64,000 nucleotides of DNA from Halobaculum magnesiiphilum (GCF_019823105.1 NZ_CP081958.1:2790001-2854000); one strand, 5' to 3'; numbered from the stretch's first letter, positions 24,273-32,769 are shown. The notes: a model not told the origin generated them from the letters alone. Translations and numbers: made by a program.

Positions 24273-24815
24273 ATGCCCGGTCCCGTGTTCCGTCGCGGCG
24301 AGACGGTCGAACTGCGGACGGTCGAGGAGGAAGACGCCGGTTTCCTGGCAGAGCTGGTCAACGACCCGCGGGTCCGCGCGGGGACCGCGATGGCGACCCC
24401 GGTCAGCGAGGCGGACGAACGCGAGTGGATCGACGCCGTCGGCGACGACGGCGGGGTGCACCTGCTCGCGTGCGTCGACGGCGACCCCGTCGGGATCGCC
24501 GGCGTGAACGCGCCGAACGAGACGTGGGGGGTGGCGGAGCTCGGCTATCAGTTCGCGCCCGACGCCTGGGGGAACGGCTACGCCACCGACGCCGCCCGCG
24601 AGCTGTGCGCCCACGCCTTCGCGGAGCGACGCCTCCACAAGGTGTCCGCGAAGGTGTACGAGACGAACCCCGCCTCCGCGCGGGTGTTGGAGAAGGTCGG
24701 CTTCGTCGAGGAGGGACGCCACCGCCGGGAGGCGTTCGTCGACGGCGAGCACGTCGACGTCAGGCGGTTCGGCCTGCTCGCCGACGAGTGGCGCAGCGAG
24801 GCCGACAGCCGATAG
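24273..24815 (+). CDS. GNAT acetyltransferase, RimJ/RimL type
   Basis: A 180-residue GNAT protein of the ribosomal-protein N-acetyltransferase class. TVELRTVEEEDAGFLAELVNDP opens the domain, YQFAPDAWGNGYATDAARELC is the acetyl-CoA loop (Q/R-x-x-G-x-G/A variant WGNGYAT), and VYETNPASARVLEKVGFVEEG is the typical N-x-A-S-x-x-V-x-x-K-x-G-F motif B. ATG 24273 is preferred over ATG 24243, which would add ten non-homologous residues. The substrate is unknown. Confidence 0.85.
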   Translation: MPGPVFRRGETVELRTVEEEDAGFLAELVNDPRVRAGTAMATPVSEADEREWIDAVGDDGGVHLLACVDGDPVGIAGVNAPNETWGVAELGYQFAPDAWGNGYATDAARELCAHAFAERRLHKVSAKVYETNPASARVLEKVGFVEEGRHRREAFVDGEHVDVRRFGLLADEWRSEADSR

Positions 24816-24924
24816 CGTTCGCGGCGGCCTTCCGCCGGCCGTCCCCGCTCGAACGGACGACGACCAACGCCGTCGATACCGAGGCGAGCGGGAGTCTCGC
24901 CTGGGTCGATCCCGGGTACCGGCC

Positions 24925-25167
24925 CTACTTCGTCCACCTGATCTCGTATTCGAGTTCGTACCGCTGCTCGCCCGTCTCCGAGTCGGTGAGGCGTTCGAGT
25001 TCGACTTCGAACGTCGGGTCCTCGGGGACGGCGACCTCCCGTTGGGTCTCGGGACTCTCGAGGCGGACGGTTCCGGCTTCGATCGCTTCGGCCGCGGCGA
25101 CGAGCGTCTCGGCGATCTCCGCTCTCGTTCGCGGTTCCTCGGTCTTGAACAGCTCCTCCTCGGGCAT
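24925..25167 (-). CDS. Amphi-Trp domain protein
   Basis: An 80-residue protein matching the small amphi-Trp family: a helix TRAEIAETLVAAAEAIEAG, a strand VRLE, then amphipathic strands FEVELERL and YELEYEIRW with the characteristic near-terminal tryptophan. The role of this family is unknown. CTAATACC about 25-32 nt upstream on the minus strand suggests a leaderless promoter. It converges on the GNAT gene. Confidence 0.8.
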   Translation of the reverse strand: MPEEELFKTEEPRTRAEIAETLVAAAEAIEAGTVRLESPETQREVAVPEDPTFEVELERLTDSETGEQRYELEYEIRWTK

Positions 25168-25173
25168 ACTCGA

Positions 25174-25215
25174 CTGTCGGTTCCCGGAGGTATTAGCGTC
25201 CCCTGTCGGTTCCCG
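25174..25215. repeat. 13-bp direct repeat around the amphi-Trp promoter
   Basis: CTGTCGGTTCCCG occurs at 25174-25186 and 25203-25215, a 29-bp period, flanking the TATA-like CTAATACC of the amphi-Trp gene on the minus strand. It may be a pair of regulator half-sites, though chance is possible in such GC-rich DNA. Confidence 0.45.
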
Positions 25216-25360
25216 TGGCGTGGGTTCGAGGATCGGTTCCCCGCCGTTCACCGCGGTTCCGGGGCGAGAGACATCGCTTGAGGCGTCTGGGGACAACCGC
25301 GCGCTCAGCGACCGGTTCCGTCGTTCGGACGCACACTATCGCGTCCGGACGCGCAGTTGT

Positions 25361-26587
25361 CTACTCCAGCAGCTCCTCGGCGAGCATCGGGACGAACGTC
25401 CCCACGTCGGTCACCATCCCGACCGCCTGCGCGGAGCCGCGGTCGAGCAGTTGCGTGACGGTGGCGGGGTTGATGTCGACGCAGACGGTTCGCGTCGTCG
25501 ACGGGAGGCAGTTGCCCACCGCCACCGAGTGAAGCAACGACGAGAGCATGAGCACGAGGTCCGCGTCCCGAGCCTGGTCACGGATGGCGTTCTGTGCCTC
25601 GACGGCGTCGGTGATCGTGTCCGGGAGCGGGCCGTCGTCGCGGATCGAGCCCGCGAGCACGAAGTCGCGGTCGTTGTCGACGCACTCGTACATGACGCCC
25701 TCGGTGATCAGCCCCTCGTCGACGGCGTCCTCGATGCCGCCCGCCCGGATCACCTCGCTGATCGTGTAGATGTGGTGTTTGTGACCCTTCCGGGGGTGTT
25801 CCATCGTCTCCACGTCCATCCCGAGGCTGGTGCCGTACATCGACCGCTCCATGTCGTGGACAGCGAAGCCGTTGCCCGCCGAGATCGCGTCGACGTACCC
25901 CTCGCGAACGAGCCGCGCGAGCCCGGGCCCGCCGCCCGAGTGGATGACCGCGGGGCCGGCGACACACAGCACGCGCCCGCCCTGGGCCTTCGTCTCGGCG
26001 ATCGCCTCGGCGATGTCCCGGATGAGCGACGCGGAGGGACGCTCGGCTGAAACGCCCCCGCGCATGAACCCGAACGGTCCCGAGGAGTCGCGGGGGCGTT
26101 CCGGCGGCTTCACCCGGATGCCGGCGTCGCCGGTGACGACGAGGTCGCCCGCCTCGATCCCGTTGAGCACCTTCGTCTCGGCGGAGACCGAGTCGCCGTC
26201 GCGGTCCACGACGATCGCACAGTCCATCTCGATGTTGTCCACGCCGACCCAGTCGCCGTCGACGCGCACGTCGGTCGGGTGGTTCGTCGTCGAGTAGAAC
26301 CCGTCCGGGACGACGTTGTCGTCGGGCGCGGGCGTCAGCGTCGCGTCCGTCGGCGCCGCGAGCGTCGCGCCCGACTGGTGCAGCTCGTGGAGGATGGGGT
26401 GCAGCGTCGCCTCGTCGTCGGCGATCACCCGCATCCGGCAGTACGACTCCTTGTCCTTGCTCGTCCCCACGCGGAACTCCTCGATGTCGAACTCGCCGCC
26501 GAGGTCCATCACGACGGTGAACGCCCGTTCCATGAGGCCGGAGTCGATGATGTGGCCCTCCAGCTCGACCACGTCGCTGACGGTCAT
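25361..26587 (-). CDS. TIGR00300 family protein, archaeal ornithine cyclodeaminase-like
   Basis: A 408-residue protein. Residues 1 to about 95 are the LOR/SDH-type regulatory domain (VVELEGHIIDSGLMERAFTVV). The rest is a Rossmann-type catalytic region with VCVAGPAVIHSGGGP-like sequence near residue 205, GNGFAVHDMERSMYGTSLG near 240, HPRKGHKHHIYTISEVIRAGG near 265 and LMLSSLLHSVAVGNCLPS near 350. The TIGR00300 family includes a reported archaeal ornithine cyclodeaminase (ornithine to proline plus ammonia) related to the C-terminal domain of cyanobacterial ArgZ/AgrE. Activity here is inferred from family. Confidence 0.82.
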   Translation of the reverse strand: MTVSDVVELEGHIIDSGLMERAFTVVMDLGGEFDIEEFRVGTSKDKESYCRMRVIADDEATLHPILHELHQSGATLAAPTDATLTPAPDDNVVPDGFYSTTNHPTDVRVDGDWVGVDNIEMDCAIVVDRDGDSVSAETKVLNGIEAGDLVVTGDAGIRVKPPERPRDSSGPFGFMRGGVSAERPSASLIRDIAEAIAETKAQGGRVLCVAGPAVIHSGGGPGLARLVREGYVDAISAGNGFAVHDMERSMYGTSLGMDVETMEHPRKGHKHHIYTISEVIRAGGIEDAVDEGLITEGVMYECVDNDRDFVLAGSIRDDGPLPDTITDAVEAQNAIRDQARDADLVLMLSSLLHSVAVGNCLPSTTRTVCVDINPATVTQLLDRGSAQAVGMVTDVGTFVPMLAEELLE

Positions 26588-26688
26588 ATCTCCCCTCCGC
26601 CCCGCGCCGGTGAAAAGGTACTCGTAACCGCGGTATCGGCCGTGAACGACGGTCCGTATCGACGGCTCGCGGCGAGCGGGAGGGCCGC

Positions 26689-27636
26689 CTACGGTCGCTC
26701 GAAGACGGCGTCGAGGAACGCCACCTCGTGGGCGAGCACCTCGGTGAACCGCTCGTCCCAGGCGTCGAAGTGTCCCATCGGGAGCGCCACCAGCGAGGAG
26801 TCGGGGAGCTCGTCGGCCAGTCGCTCGGCGGTGTGGTACGGGATGATCTCGTCTTCAGTGCCGGCGACGACGAGCGAGGGGCACGTCACCGCAGACGCGT
26901 CGGCGACCGGGCGGTACCGCGGCAGCGCCAGCAGCGTCCGCGCGCGTGTCCCGTTCTGCCACGTCGAGTCGCGCGGGATCAGCGCCGCGTAGCCGTCGAG
27001 CGCGCCCGGCTCGGTCAGCGCCGCGAACTCCCCGGGGCGGCCGTACACCTTCACCTCGTGGTCCCGGCCGACGAGCCCCGCCAGCCGGTCTCGCAGCCCC
27101 GCCGCCGTCGCGCGCGCCAGGAACCGCGGCGACTTGCTCCGCAGCAGCGCCCGGCCGTCCGAAAAGGGTGTGCGCGCGACGACGGCGTCCACGTCGGAGC
27201 GCTCGGCGGCGACGCCGACGACGTGCCCGCCGCCAAGCGAGACGCCCCACAGCGCGATCCCGTCGCCGAGCTCGTCGAGCCCGCGGACGCGGTCGACGGC
27301 CGCCTCCCAGTCGGCGACCTGCCTACTCGGAAGCACCAGCGGCTCGCCCTCGGAGGCGCCGAAGCCGCGGTAGTCGAACGCGAACGCCGCGTAGCCGACG
27401 TCCGCGAGGTGCTCGGCCACCAGGTCGAGCCCGAAGGCGGCCTCGGCGGCGAACCCGTGGCCGAGCACGACCGTCTCCGGGTCGTCCACGTCGCGCGGGC
27501 GATACAGCGTCCCGGCGCAGTCGTCGCCCTCGACGGAGAAGGTGAGCCGGCGCGTGGAGAACCGCTCGCGGGAGGGGCGCTCCCCGCGAACGCGCCGCGC
27601 CGGCGCCCGGTCGGGGGTCGCGAGCGGGGCGCTCAC
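26689..27636 (-). CDS. Alpha/beta hydrolase
   Basis: A 315-residue serine hydrolase. The oxyanion region is VVLGHGF, a family-typical FDYRGFGASEG follows, and the nucleophile is the serine of WGVSLGGG. A candidate acid lies in VAGTEDEIIP and the histidine in MGHFDAW near the C terminus. GTG 27636 overlaps the stop of the upstream small gene (GTGA), fixing the start and indicating coupling. The substrate is unknown; this subfamily includes peptidase- and esterase-like enzymes. Confidence 0.8.
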   Translation of the reverse strand: MSAPLATPDRAPARRVRGERPSRERFSTRRLTFSVEGDDCAGTLYRPRDVDDPETVVLGHGFAAEAAFGLDLVAEHLADVGYAAFAFDYRGFGASEGEPLVLPSRQVADWEAAVDRVRGLDELGDGIALWGVSLGGGHVVGVAAERSDVDAVVARTPFSDGRALLRSKSPRFLARATAAGLRDRLAGLVGRDHEVKVYGRPGEFAALTEPGALDGYAALIPRDSTWQNGTRARTLLALPRYRPVADASAVTCPSLVVAGTEDEIIPYHTAERLADELPDSSLVALPMGHFDAWDERFTEVLAHEVAFLDAVFERP

Positions 27637-28049
27637 CGGGCCCCTCCGTCGTCGCCGTCGGTCGCGCGGGGGGTGTCCGCGTCGCCGAGATCGGCCTCGA
27701 CGTCTGGGTCCGTCTCGACGGTGTCGAGCACGCGGGCGGAGAACTCCTCCTCGGAGATCCGGTAGTTCGTCACCCCGTCGAGCCACTCGGCCTCGACGTG
27801 CCACGTCGCCTGTACGTCGTCCTCGAACCGCAGCGAGGTGGCGTCGACGCGACACGGCTCCAGGTCGCCGGCCTCGACGAGGTCGATCACGGTGTTGCAG
27901 ACGCGCCCCATCTCGCCGTGGGCGGGGCGTTCCGCGGGCAGGGTCGTCGTGTAGACGACGGCGACCCGATCCGGCGAGACGCGGACGTCGGCAACGTCGA
28001 TGCCGTCGGCTCGCAGCTCCCGGGCCAGAGTCGACTCGTCGATGGTCAT
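27633..28049 (-). CDS. Conserved haloarchaeal protein of unknown function
   Basis: A 138-residue soluble protein. The N-terminal part has alternating strands (VADVRVSPDRVAVVYTTTL, DATSLRFEDDVQATWHVEAEWLDG) and a helix EMGRVCNTVIDLVEAG, resembling a small dimeric alpha/beta fold. The C-terminal 30 residues are an acidic tail (TDPDVEADLGDAD). No catalytic motif is visible. It is the first gene of a two-gene operon with the alpha/beta hydrolase (4-nt overlap). Confidence 0.6.
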   Translation of the reverse strand: MTIDESTLARELRADGIDVADVRVSPDRVAVVYTTTLPAERPAHGEMGRVCNTVIDLVEAGDLEPCRVDATSLRFEDDVQATWHVEAEWLDGVTNYRISEEEFSARVLDTVETDPDVEADLGDADTPRATDGDDGGAR

Positions 28050-28220
28050 GGCGCGGGCTACACTCGCGGGCGACTTACTGGTTCCGGGCGGACACGCGGG
28101 TTCGCGTCGCACGGCCGTAGAACGGGACGGCTGGGAGCGGAGGGGTGGGAGTCCATGTCAGAGGCACTGTGGTCCCTTCGCTCCCAACGCAATGTACCGG
28201 ACGACGCACAACGACTTAAC

Positions 28221-28248
28221 CACTTGGTGAAAAACCGTTCACCACGTG
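28221..28248. promoter_or_regulatory. 28-bp palindrome upstream of the wHTH/zinc-ribbon gene
   Basis: GGTGAA (28226-28231) and TTCACC (28238-28243) are perfect arms around AAACCG, and the symmetry extends outward to CAC (28221-28223) and GTG (28246-28248). A TTAAC box lies just to its left and TGATATAAC (28293-28301) to its right. The element resembles a dimeric regulator operator, perhaps for autoregulation of the gene downstream (inference). Confidence 0.5.
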
Positions 28249-28324
28249 TGTACTGCCCGATATCAGGTGAAGCGAGTTACACCCGATCGTACTGATATAA
28301 CGAACGGAACACGTATCCGTTCCC

Positions 28325-29221
28325 GTGTGGCAGTACGGGTCGATGGGTGTCGACGAGTCGTCGCGGCGGACGTTCGAGTTGCTGGCGAACGAGACGCGCC
28401 TCGGGATCATCTCGGCACTCGGTGAGGCCAGCGGCGAGGGCGGGTACGCGACGCTCACGTTCTCGGAACTGCAGGAGGCGACGGGCGTCGAGGACAACGG
28501 CCACTTCAACTACCACCTGCAAGAGCTCGTCGGGGAGTTCGTCGAGGACCGCGAGGACGGGTACGCGCTGACGCTGGCGGGGATCCGGGCGTATCAGGCG
28601 ATCGTGGCGCGCGTACAGAGGGACTCGCTTTCGGTCGAACCGTTCGAGATCGACGGGACGTGTCCGAACTGTGGCGAAACTAAGGAAGCGTGGTACGAAA
28701 ATTCGAGAGCACAGATCGGCTGTCGATCGTGTGGTAAACTCGAATTCAGATACCCGGTATCTCCCGAATCTATCGATGGTTCGGAGCCTGAAACACTCCT
28801 AAATGCGCTCGACAGACAATTGAGTCGGGACTACCTTTCGATGTTCAACGGAGTTTGTCCGTACTGCGCCGGCAGATCGACCGTTCAGTTGGCCGAGTTT
28901 GAGGAGTATTACGAGGACCTGGGGATGGCATCGACGCCAGTCAACGTCCACGCCGCCTGCGATTCCTGTGCTTGGTTCTTGTACGGGAATCTCGGCGCGC
29001 TACTCATTTTCGAGCCACCGATCTACTCGTTCCTTCGAGAACGTGGCGTCGATCTGTGGGAGGAGTACGTGTGGGAACCGACGCCCGACCATGAGGTCAC
29101 AAACGTGAGTTGGGAACCGCAGCGAGTCGCGGGTGTCTTCGGCCTTGCGGGAGAGGAACTCCGATACGTGCTTGACGAAGATCTCCGGTTGCTCGAGTAC
29201 GAGATCGTCTCCGGCGACTAG
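28325..29221 (+). CDS. wHTH regulator with two zinc-ribbon-like modules
   Basis: About 298 residues. The N-terminal 85 residues are an ArsR-like winged helix (RRTFELLANETRLGIISALGE, FSELQEATGVEDNGHFNYHLQELV). Two cysteine modules follow: CPNCGE with CRSCGK (about residues 118-145) and CPYCAG with CDSC (about 183-224). Haloarchaea have many such HTH plus zinc-ribbon regulators; the ligand is unknown. GTG 28325 is about 25-30 nt after TGATATAAC and suits a leaderless start, while ATG 28343 is an alternative. From about 28,660 the gene is visibly richer in A+T than its neighbours, suggesting transfer. Confidence 0.7.
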   Translation: MWQYGSMGVDESSRRTFELLANETRLGIISALGEASGEGGYATLTFSELQEATGVEDNGHFNYHLQELVGEFVEDREDGYALTLAGIRAYQAIVARVQRDSLSVEPFEIDGTCPNCGETKEAWYENSRAQIGCRSCGKLEFRYPVSPESIDGSEPETLLNALDRQLSRDYLSMFNGVCPYCAGRSTVQLAEFEEYYEDLGMASTPVNVHAACDSCAWFLYGNLGALLIFEPPIYSFLRERGVDLWEEYVWEPTPDHEVTNVSWEPQRVAGVFGLAGEELRYVLDEDLRLLEYEIVSGD

Positions 29222-29509
29222 CTGGCTCGTTGCCGTTACATCGGATCTGCTCCCAACCGCTCGAACACGAGAACCCCCACCGCTCGCTGTTCTCGCGCAC
29301 CTGCATCGACGTTAGCTTGCCGACTCCGTAGCGGTCGTCGCCGTCGCTGTCGTCGCCGTCACAGGCAGCGACACCGGCGGCGTCGGCTCCCGCGTCGCTG
29401 TCGGTCATCGGTCCGTCCTCCGGCGCCCGCGGAAAGTCGCTACCGTTCGACGGCCTTGCCGGCTTCGCCGCCCGCGATCGCGACGGACGGGCGGCCGCCC
29501 CGACCCGGA
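29222..29509. other. Gene-poor gap between convergent genes, possible gene remnant
   Basis: A 288-bp gap between two convergent stop codons. On the minus strand an open frame from ATG 29408 begins MTDSDAGADAAGVAACDGDD and stays open into the antisense of the wHTH gene, without recognisable similarity. The acidic opening looks like real haloarchaeal N-terminal coding sequence, while the rest does not. No tRNA, repeat or convincing terminator is seen. Confidence 0.3.
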
Positions 29510-31747
29510 CTACCGGCCGAACAGCCGGTCGCGCAGGCTCCGCCCGGTCGGCCGCTCGGCAAGCAGCACCGAGCAGTCGACGTCGTTGACGACATCGAGC
29601 GCGAGCGCCCCGCTGACAAGTCGCGAGAGCATCCCGCGCTCGGTCGCCCCGATGACGACCAGCGAGGCGTCCTCGGCGTGGCGCCCGATCGCCTCCTCGA
29701 CGTCGCCCGACTCCACCAGCAGCTCGGCGTCGCCGAGGCCGTGGTCGTTGGCCCACGTGGCGAGGAACTCCTTGCCGTCGCCAACGTCGTCGGCGACGTG
29801 GAGCAGCCGGATCTCCGAGCCGAAGGAGTGGCGAAGGGCGACGGCGATCTCCGCGGAGAGGTCCGAGTCCGGCCCGCCAGCGGTGGGGACGAGCACGCGC
29901 TCGGGGTCGAACCCGCGGTCCTTCAGGACGAGGAAGTCACACGGGAGGTTCCGCGTGAGTTCGTCGACGCGTCCCTCGACGCGGCCGGGGACGCCGTGTC
30001 CCTCCGGCCCCCAGCCCATCACGACGAGGTCGGCCTCGTGGGTGCGGGCGGCGTCGAACACCTCCTCGAAGGACCGGTGGGAGACGATGGTGCTCGTCTC
30101 GACCGGAACGCCGAGGTCCTCGGCGCCGACGCGCGCCCGTTCGAGGAGTTCGTCGCTCCCCTCGTCGAACTTGCGGACGTTGTCCGCGGCGTACTCGAGG
30201 GAGGTCTGGTCCGGGACGGAAACGATGTGGACGGCCTCGACGGTGCCGCCGCGCTCGCGGGCGATGTTCGCGGCGAGCTCGATGAGCGTCCCCTCGGTCG
30301 CGGGGTTCGCCAGCGGCACCATCACCCGGTACTCCCCGCCGTCGGGGGCGACCGCGTCGGCCGCGTCGACGGCGGCGTCGGGCATCCGCTCGGCGCGCGA
30401 GCGGACGAACTCCGAGAGCGCGCCCTCGCTTTCCGTGCGCGAGCGGGCGTACCCGAAGTACCACAGCAGCGCGAACCCGACGAATCCGCCGCCGATGGCG
30501 ATCACCCGCGGGTCGATGAACGCGATGAGCGCCAGGGAGGCGACGGTGCCCACCACCGGCACCGCGGGGTACAGCGGGACGGTGTAGCTCGGCTCGTACC
30601 CCTCGACGTTCGCCTCGCGGAACACGATCAGCGCGACGTTGAGCAGGGCATAGATGACGAGGTGGAGCACCGACCCGAGCGTCGCGAGCGTGTTCACGTC
30701 CGCGAGGACGATGAACAGGAGGATGAGCGCGCCCGTGATGGCGATCGAGCGGTAGGGCGTCCCGAACCGGGGGTGGATCTCGTTGAGGTTCGGGGAGACC
30801 AGGCGATCCCGCCCCATCGCGAAGTTGATCCGCGAGGACGCGAGGATCGAGGCGTTCGCCGAGGAGGCGGTCGCCAGCAGCCCGCCGATCAGCATCGCGA
30901 TCGCCCCCGCGGGCCCGAGGACGATCCGCGCCACCTCGACGACGGCGATCTGGCCGTCGGGGATGGCCGCGATGAACCCCTGCTCGACGGCGGCGCTCAT
31001 CACGATCAACACGAGCGCGTAGATCACGGTCACGATGACGACCGACCCGATCACCGCACGCGGGAGGTTCCGCCCGGGGTCTTTGATCTCCTCGGCGACG
31101 GAGGTGATCTGGACGAACCCCAGATACGAGACGAAGATGAGCCCGGTCGTCGTCAGCATCGGCTCCAACCCGGTCCCCTCGGCGACGTTCGCCGGATCCG
31201 CGCGCAGCGTGCCGGCGATCGTGAACACCGCGAGGATGAGGACCAGCAGCACGACGATCACGTTCTGGAGGCGGCCGGTCTCCTTGGCGCCGACGTAGTT
31301 GACGAGGACGAACAGCGCCGCGCCCGTGATCGCGACGGCTTTCACCCCGACGGGGATCGCGATCCCGACGAACGGGATCCCGATCGATCCGCCGGAGATG
31401 TTGACGACGTACTCGCCGAACCCGACCATGTAGAACGCCGAGGCGAACGCCAGCCCCATCCAGTTGGCCCACCCGGCGACGGAGCCGAACATCGGGCCCA
31501 GCGCCTGATTCACGTAGTAGTAGGCGCCCCCCGAGACCGGCATGGCCGTCCCCAGTTCGGAGGCCGAAAACGCCGTCAGGATCGCGATGGCGCCGCCGAG
31601 CACGAACGAGATCACGGCGAACGACCCGGCCTCGCTGATCGCCTCCCCCGGGAGGACGAAGATCCCGGCGCCGATCATCGTCCCGACCCCGATGGTCAGC
31701 GCCGCGAGCGGGCCCAGGTCCTTCGCGAGCTCCTCTTCGCCGCTCAT
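29510..31747 (-). CDS. APC-family amino acid transporter fused to two UspA domains
   Basis: A 745-residue membrane protein. Residues 1-440 are an APC transporter with 12 expected helices; helix 1 carries GVGTMIGAGIFVLPG, the substrate-binding G-x-G-I-x-G-G-I-F variant. Residues about 475-610 and 615-735 are two UspA domains (VMVPLANPATEG..., VLVPTAGGPDSDLSAE...); the second has GATERGMLSRLVSGALA, close to the ATP-binding G-x2-G-x9-G(S/T) motif. Haloarchaea commonly encode such cationic or amino acid transporter-UspA fusions, probably with nucleotide-sensing control. It overlaps the upstream uspA by 4 nt. Confidence 0.88.
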   Translation of the reverse strand: MSGEEELAKDLGPLAALTIGVGTMIGAGIFVLPGEAISEAGSFAVISFVLGGAIAILTAFSASELGTAMPVSGGAYYYVNQALGPMFGSVAGWANWMGLAFASAFYMVGFGEYVVNISGGSIGIPFVGIAIPVGVKAVAITGAALFVLVNYVGAKETGRLQNVIVVLLVLILAVFTIAGTLRADPANVAEGTGLEPMLTTTGLIFVSYLGFVQITSVAEEIKDPGRNLPRAVIGSVVIVTVIYALVLIVMSAAVEQGFIAAIPDGQIAVVEVARIVLGPAGAIAMLIGGLLATASSANASILASSRINFAMGRDRLVSPNLNEIHPRFGTPYRSIAITGALILLFIVLADVNTLATLGSVLHLVIYALLNVALIVFREANVEGYEPSYTVPLYPAVPVVGTVASLALIAFIDPRVIAIGGGFVGFALLWYFGYARSRTESEGALSEFVRSRAERMPDAAVDAADAVAPDGGEYRVMVPLANPATEGTLIELAANIARERGGTVEAVHIVSVPDQTSLEYAADNVRKFDEGSDELLERARVGAEDLGVPVETSTIVSHRSFEEVFDAARTHEADLVVMGWGPEGHGVPGRVEGRVDELTRNLPCDFLVLKDRGFDPERVLVPTAGGPDSDLSAEIAVALRHSFGSEIRLLHVADDVGDGKEFLATWANDHGLGDAELLVESGDVEEAIGRHAEDASLVVIGATERGMLSRLVSGALALDVVNDVDCSVLLAERPTGRSLRDRLFGR

Positions 31748-32205
31748 TCGTCCACCGGGGACCCGCCGTCGCCGTCGCCGTCACCGTCGGCCGGGCGCGG
31801 CAGGCTCACGACGGGACGGTCGGCCTCGGTGATCAGCCGCATCGCGACGTCGCCGGAGAGCATCCGCACGAACCGCCCGCCGTCGCGGGGCGTGAACACG
31901 ATCGCCGTCGCCTCGACGTCGCCGGCGACCGCGAGGATCCCGTCCACCACGTCGGTGGCGTACGCGATCTCGCGGTCGACGGTCACGTCGGGCATCGCGG
32001 CGTCGAAGGTGTCGAACGCTTCCTCGGCGACCGCCTCCCGCTGCTCGACGCCCGCCTTGTCCACGGCGCCGCCGGCCTTCTCGACGACGTACACGAGCGT
32101 CACGTCGCCCGCGTCGGCGCCGTGGGCCGCGAACGCGGCGGCCGTGTCGGCCGCGTCCCCTTCGGAGGCGACAGGGACGACGACACGCGAGAGCAGGCCG
32201 TTCAT
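31744..32205 (-). CDS. UspA-family protein paired with the APC transporter
   Basis: A 153-residue UspA domain: LSRVVVPVASEGDAADTA at the N terminus, core strand ATAIVFTPRDGGRF, and RMLSGDVAMRLITEADRPVVSLP as the C-terminal signature. The glycine motif is partial (TPRDGG...LSGD), so nucleotide binding is uncertain. The tail is D/G-rich. Its stop overlaps the transporter start (ATGA), and its own start overlaps the stop of a 37-codon ORF, so three frames are chained by coupling. Confidence 0.82.
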   Translation of the reverse strand: MNGLLSRVVVPVASEGDAADTAAAFAAHGADAGDVTLVYVVEKAGGAVDKAGVEQREAVAEEAFDTFDAAMPDVTVDREIAYATDVVDGILAVAGDVEATAIVFTPRDGGRFVRMLSGDVAMRLITEADRPVVSLPRPADGDGDGDGGSPVDE

Positions 32206-32315
32206 CGACGTTCACCCCCGTCGGGGGCGTCGAGTTCGGGGGGAGCGGGGTCGCGTCGGCCGGGCGGCCGACGCGGGTCGCCGACGGTCGCACCGCTGGG
32301 ACGTATGTCGGTCAT
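32202..32315 (-). CDS. Candidate 37-aa small protein, coupled to uspA
   Basis: An ATG at 32315 opens 37 codons (MTDIRPSGATVGD, then proline- and arginine-rich, ending DAPDGGERR) and stops in TGA at 32202-32204, overlapping the uspA ATG as ATGA. GTTTACTCC lies about 26-34 nt upstream, so this ATG would be the leaderless start of the operon transcript. Without it uspA would have a 110-nt leader. Composition is unlike a globular protein. It could be a real microprotein or a leader ORF that serves only for coupling. Confidence 0.4.
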   Translation of the reverse strand: MTDIRPSGATVGDPRRPPGRRDPAPPELDAPDGGERR

Positions 32316-32442
32316 GTACCGTCGGTCGGACCCGATCGGAGTAAACGCTTCCCCTCGCCGCTGACGATCCGGTACCCGGCGGCCTTATACTCCCGTCCCG
32401 GTTCCTCTCCGGCCCCCCTCCGGCTCCGTTCCGGCCGCCCGG

Positions 32443-32637
32443 TCAGCGAACGTCCTCGAGCGACACGGCCCCGTCGGCGTCGACGGTGATCCACGTCGTC
32501 TCCAGCGTCTCCGGGTCGTAGACGGTCACCGAACTCGGGTCCGACCCGTCGTCGAAGAGGTATCGGAGCCCGAACTCGGGGAGATCCTCGAGTGCGGCTG
32601 CCTCCCGGAGCTGCGGCAGATCGTCGCTCGCGTGCAT
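32443..32637 (-). CDS. Small acidic haloarchaeal protein
   Basis: A 64-residue acidic protein: an N-terminal helix (DDLPQLREAAALEDLPEFG) followed by strands RYLFDD, SVTVYDPETLETTWITVD and a short tail. The pattern of a beta hairpin ending in W-I-T-V resembles small haloarchaeal DUF proteins of unknown function. It is monocistronic, with gaps of about 130 bp on either side. No function can be assigned. Confidence 0.6.
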   Translation of the reverse strand: MHASDDLPQLREAAALEDLPEFGLRYLFDDGSDPSSVTVYDPETLETTWITVDADGAVSLEDVR

Positions 32638-32769
32638 GCCAGTACGTCACACGTTCCGGTATATGACAGTGCGGTTCGGATTATCGCGCGTGAGAGTTGG
32701 CGGCGGTCGTGTGGGCTGTCGCCGTGGCCGTCGTCGCGATCGGTCGGCTGCCCGTTCGCCCCGGGTTCC

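Noticed and set aside
22181-24361. A single 726-codon gene across the PGF-CTERM region
   Set aside because: The frame joins the small two-helix gene to an unrelated shadow. The PGF-CTERM gene with its signal peptide occupies the other frame, and the ATGA junction shows two genes.
29456-32344. A 962-codon plus-strand open frame
   Set aside because: It is antisense to the APC-UspA fusion and the uspA gene, whose motifs are clear. The translation is a D/R/E-rich shadow without a fold.
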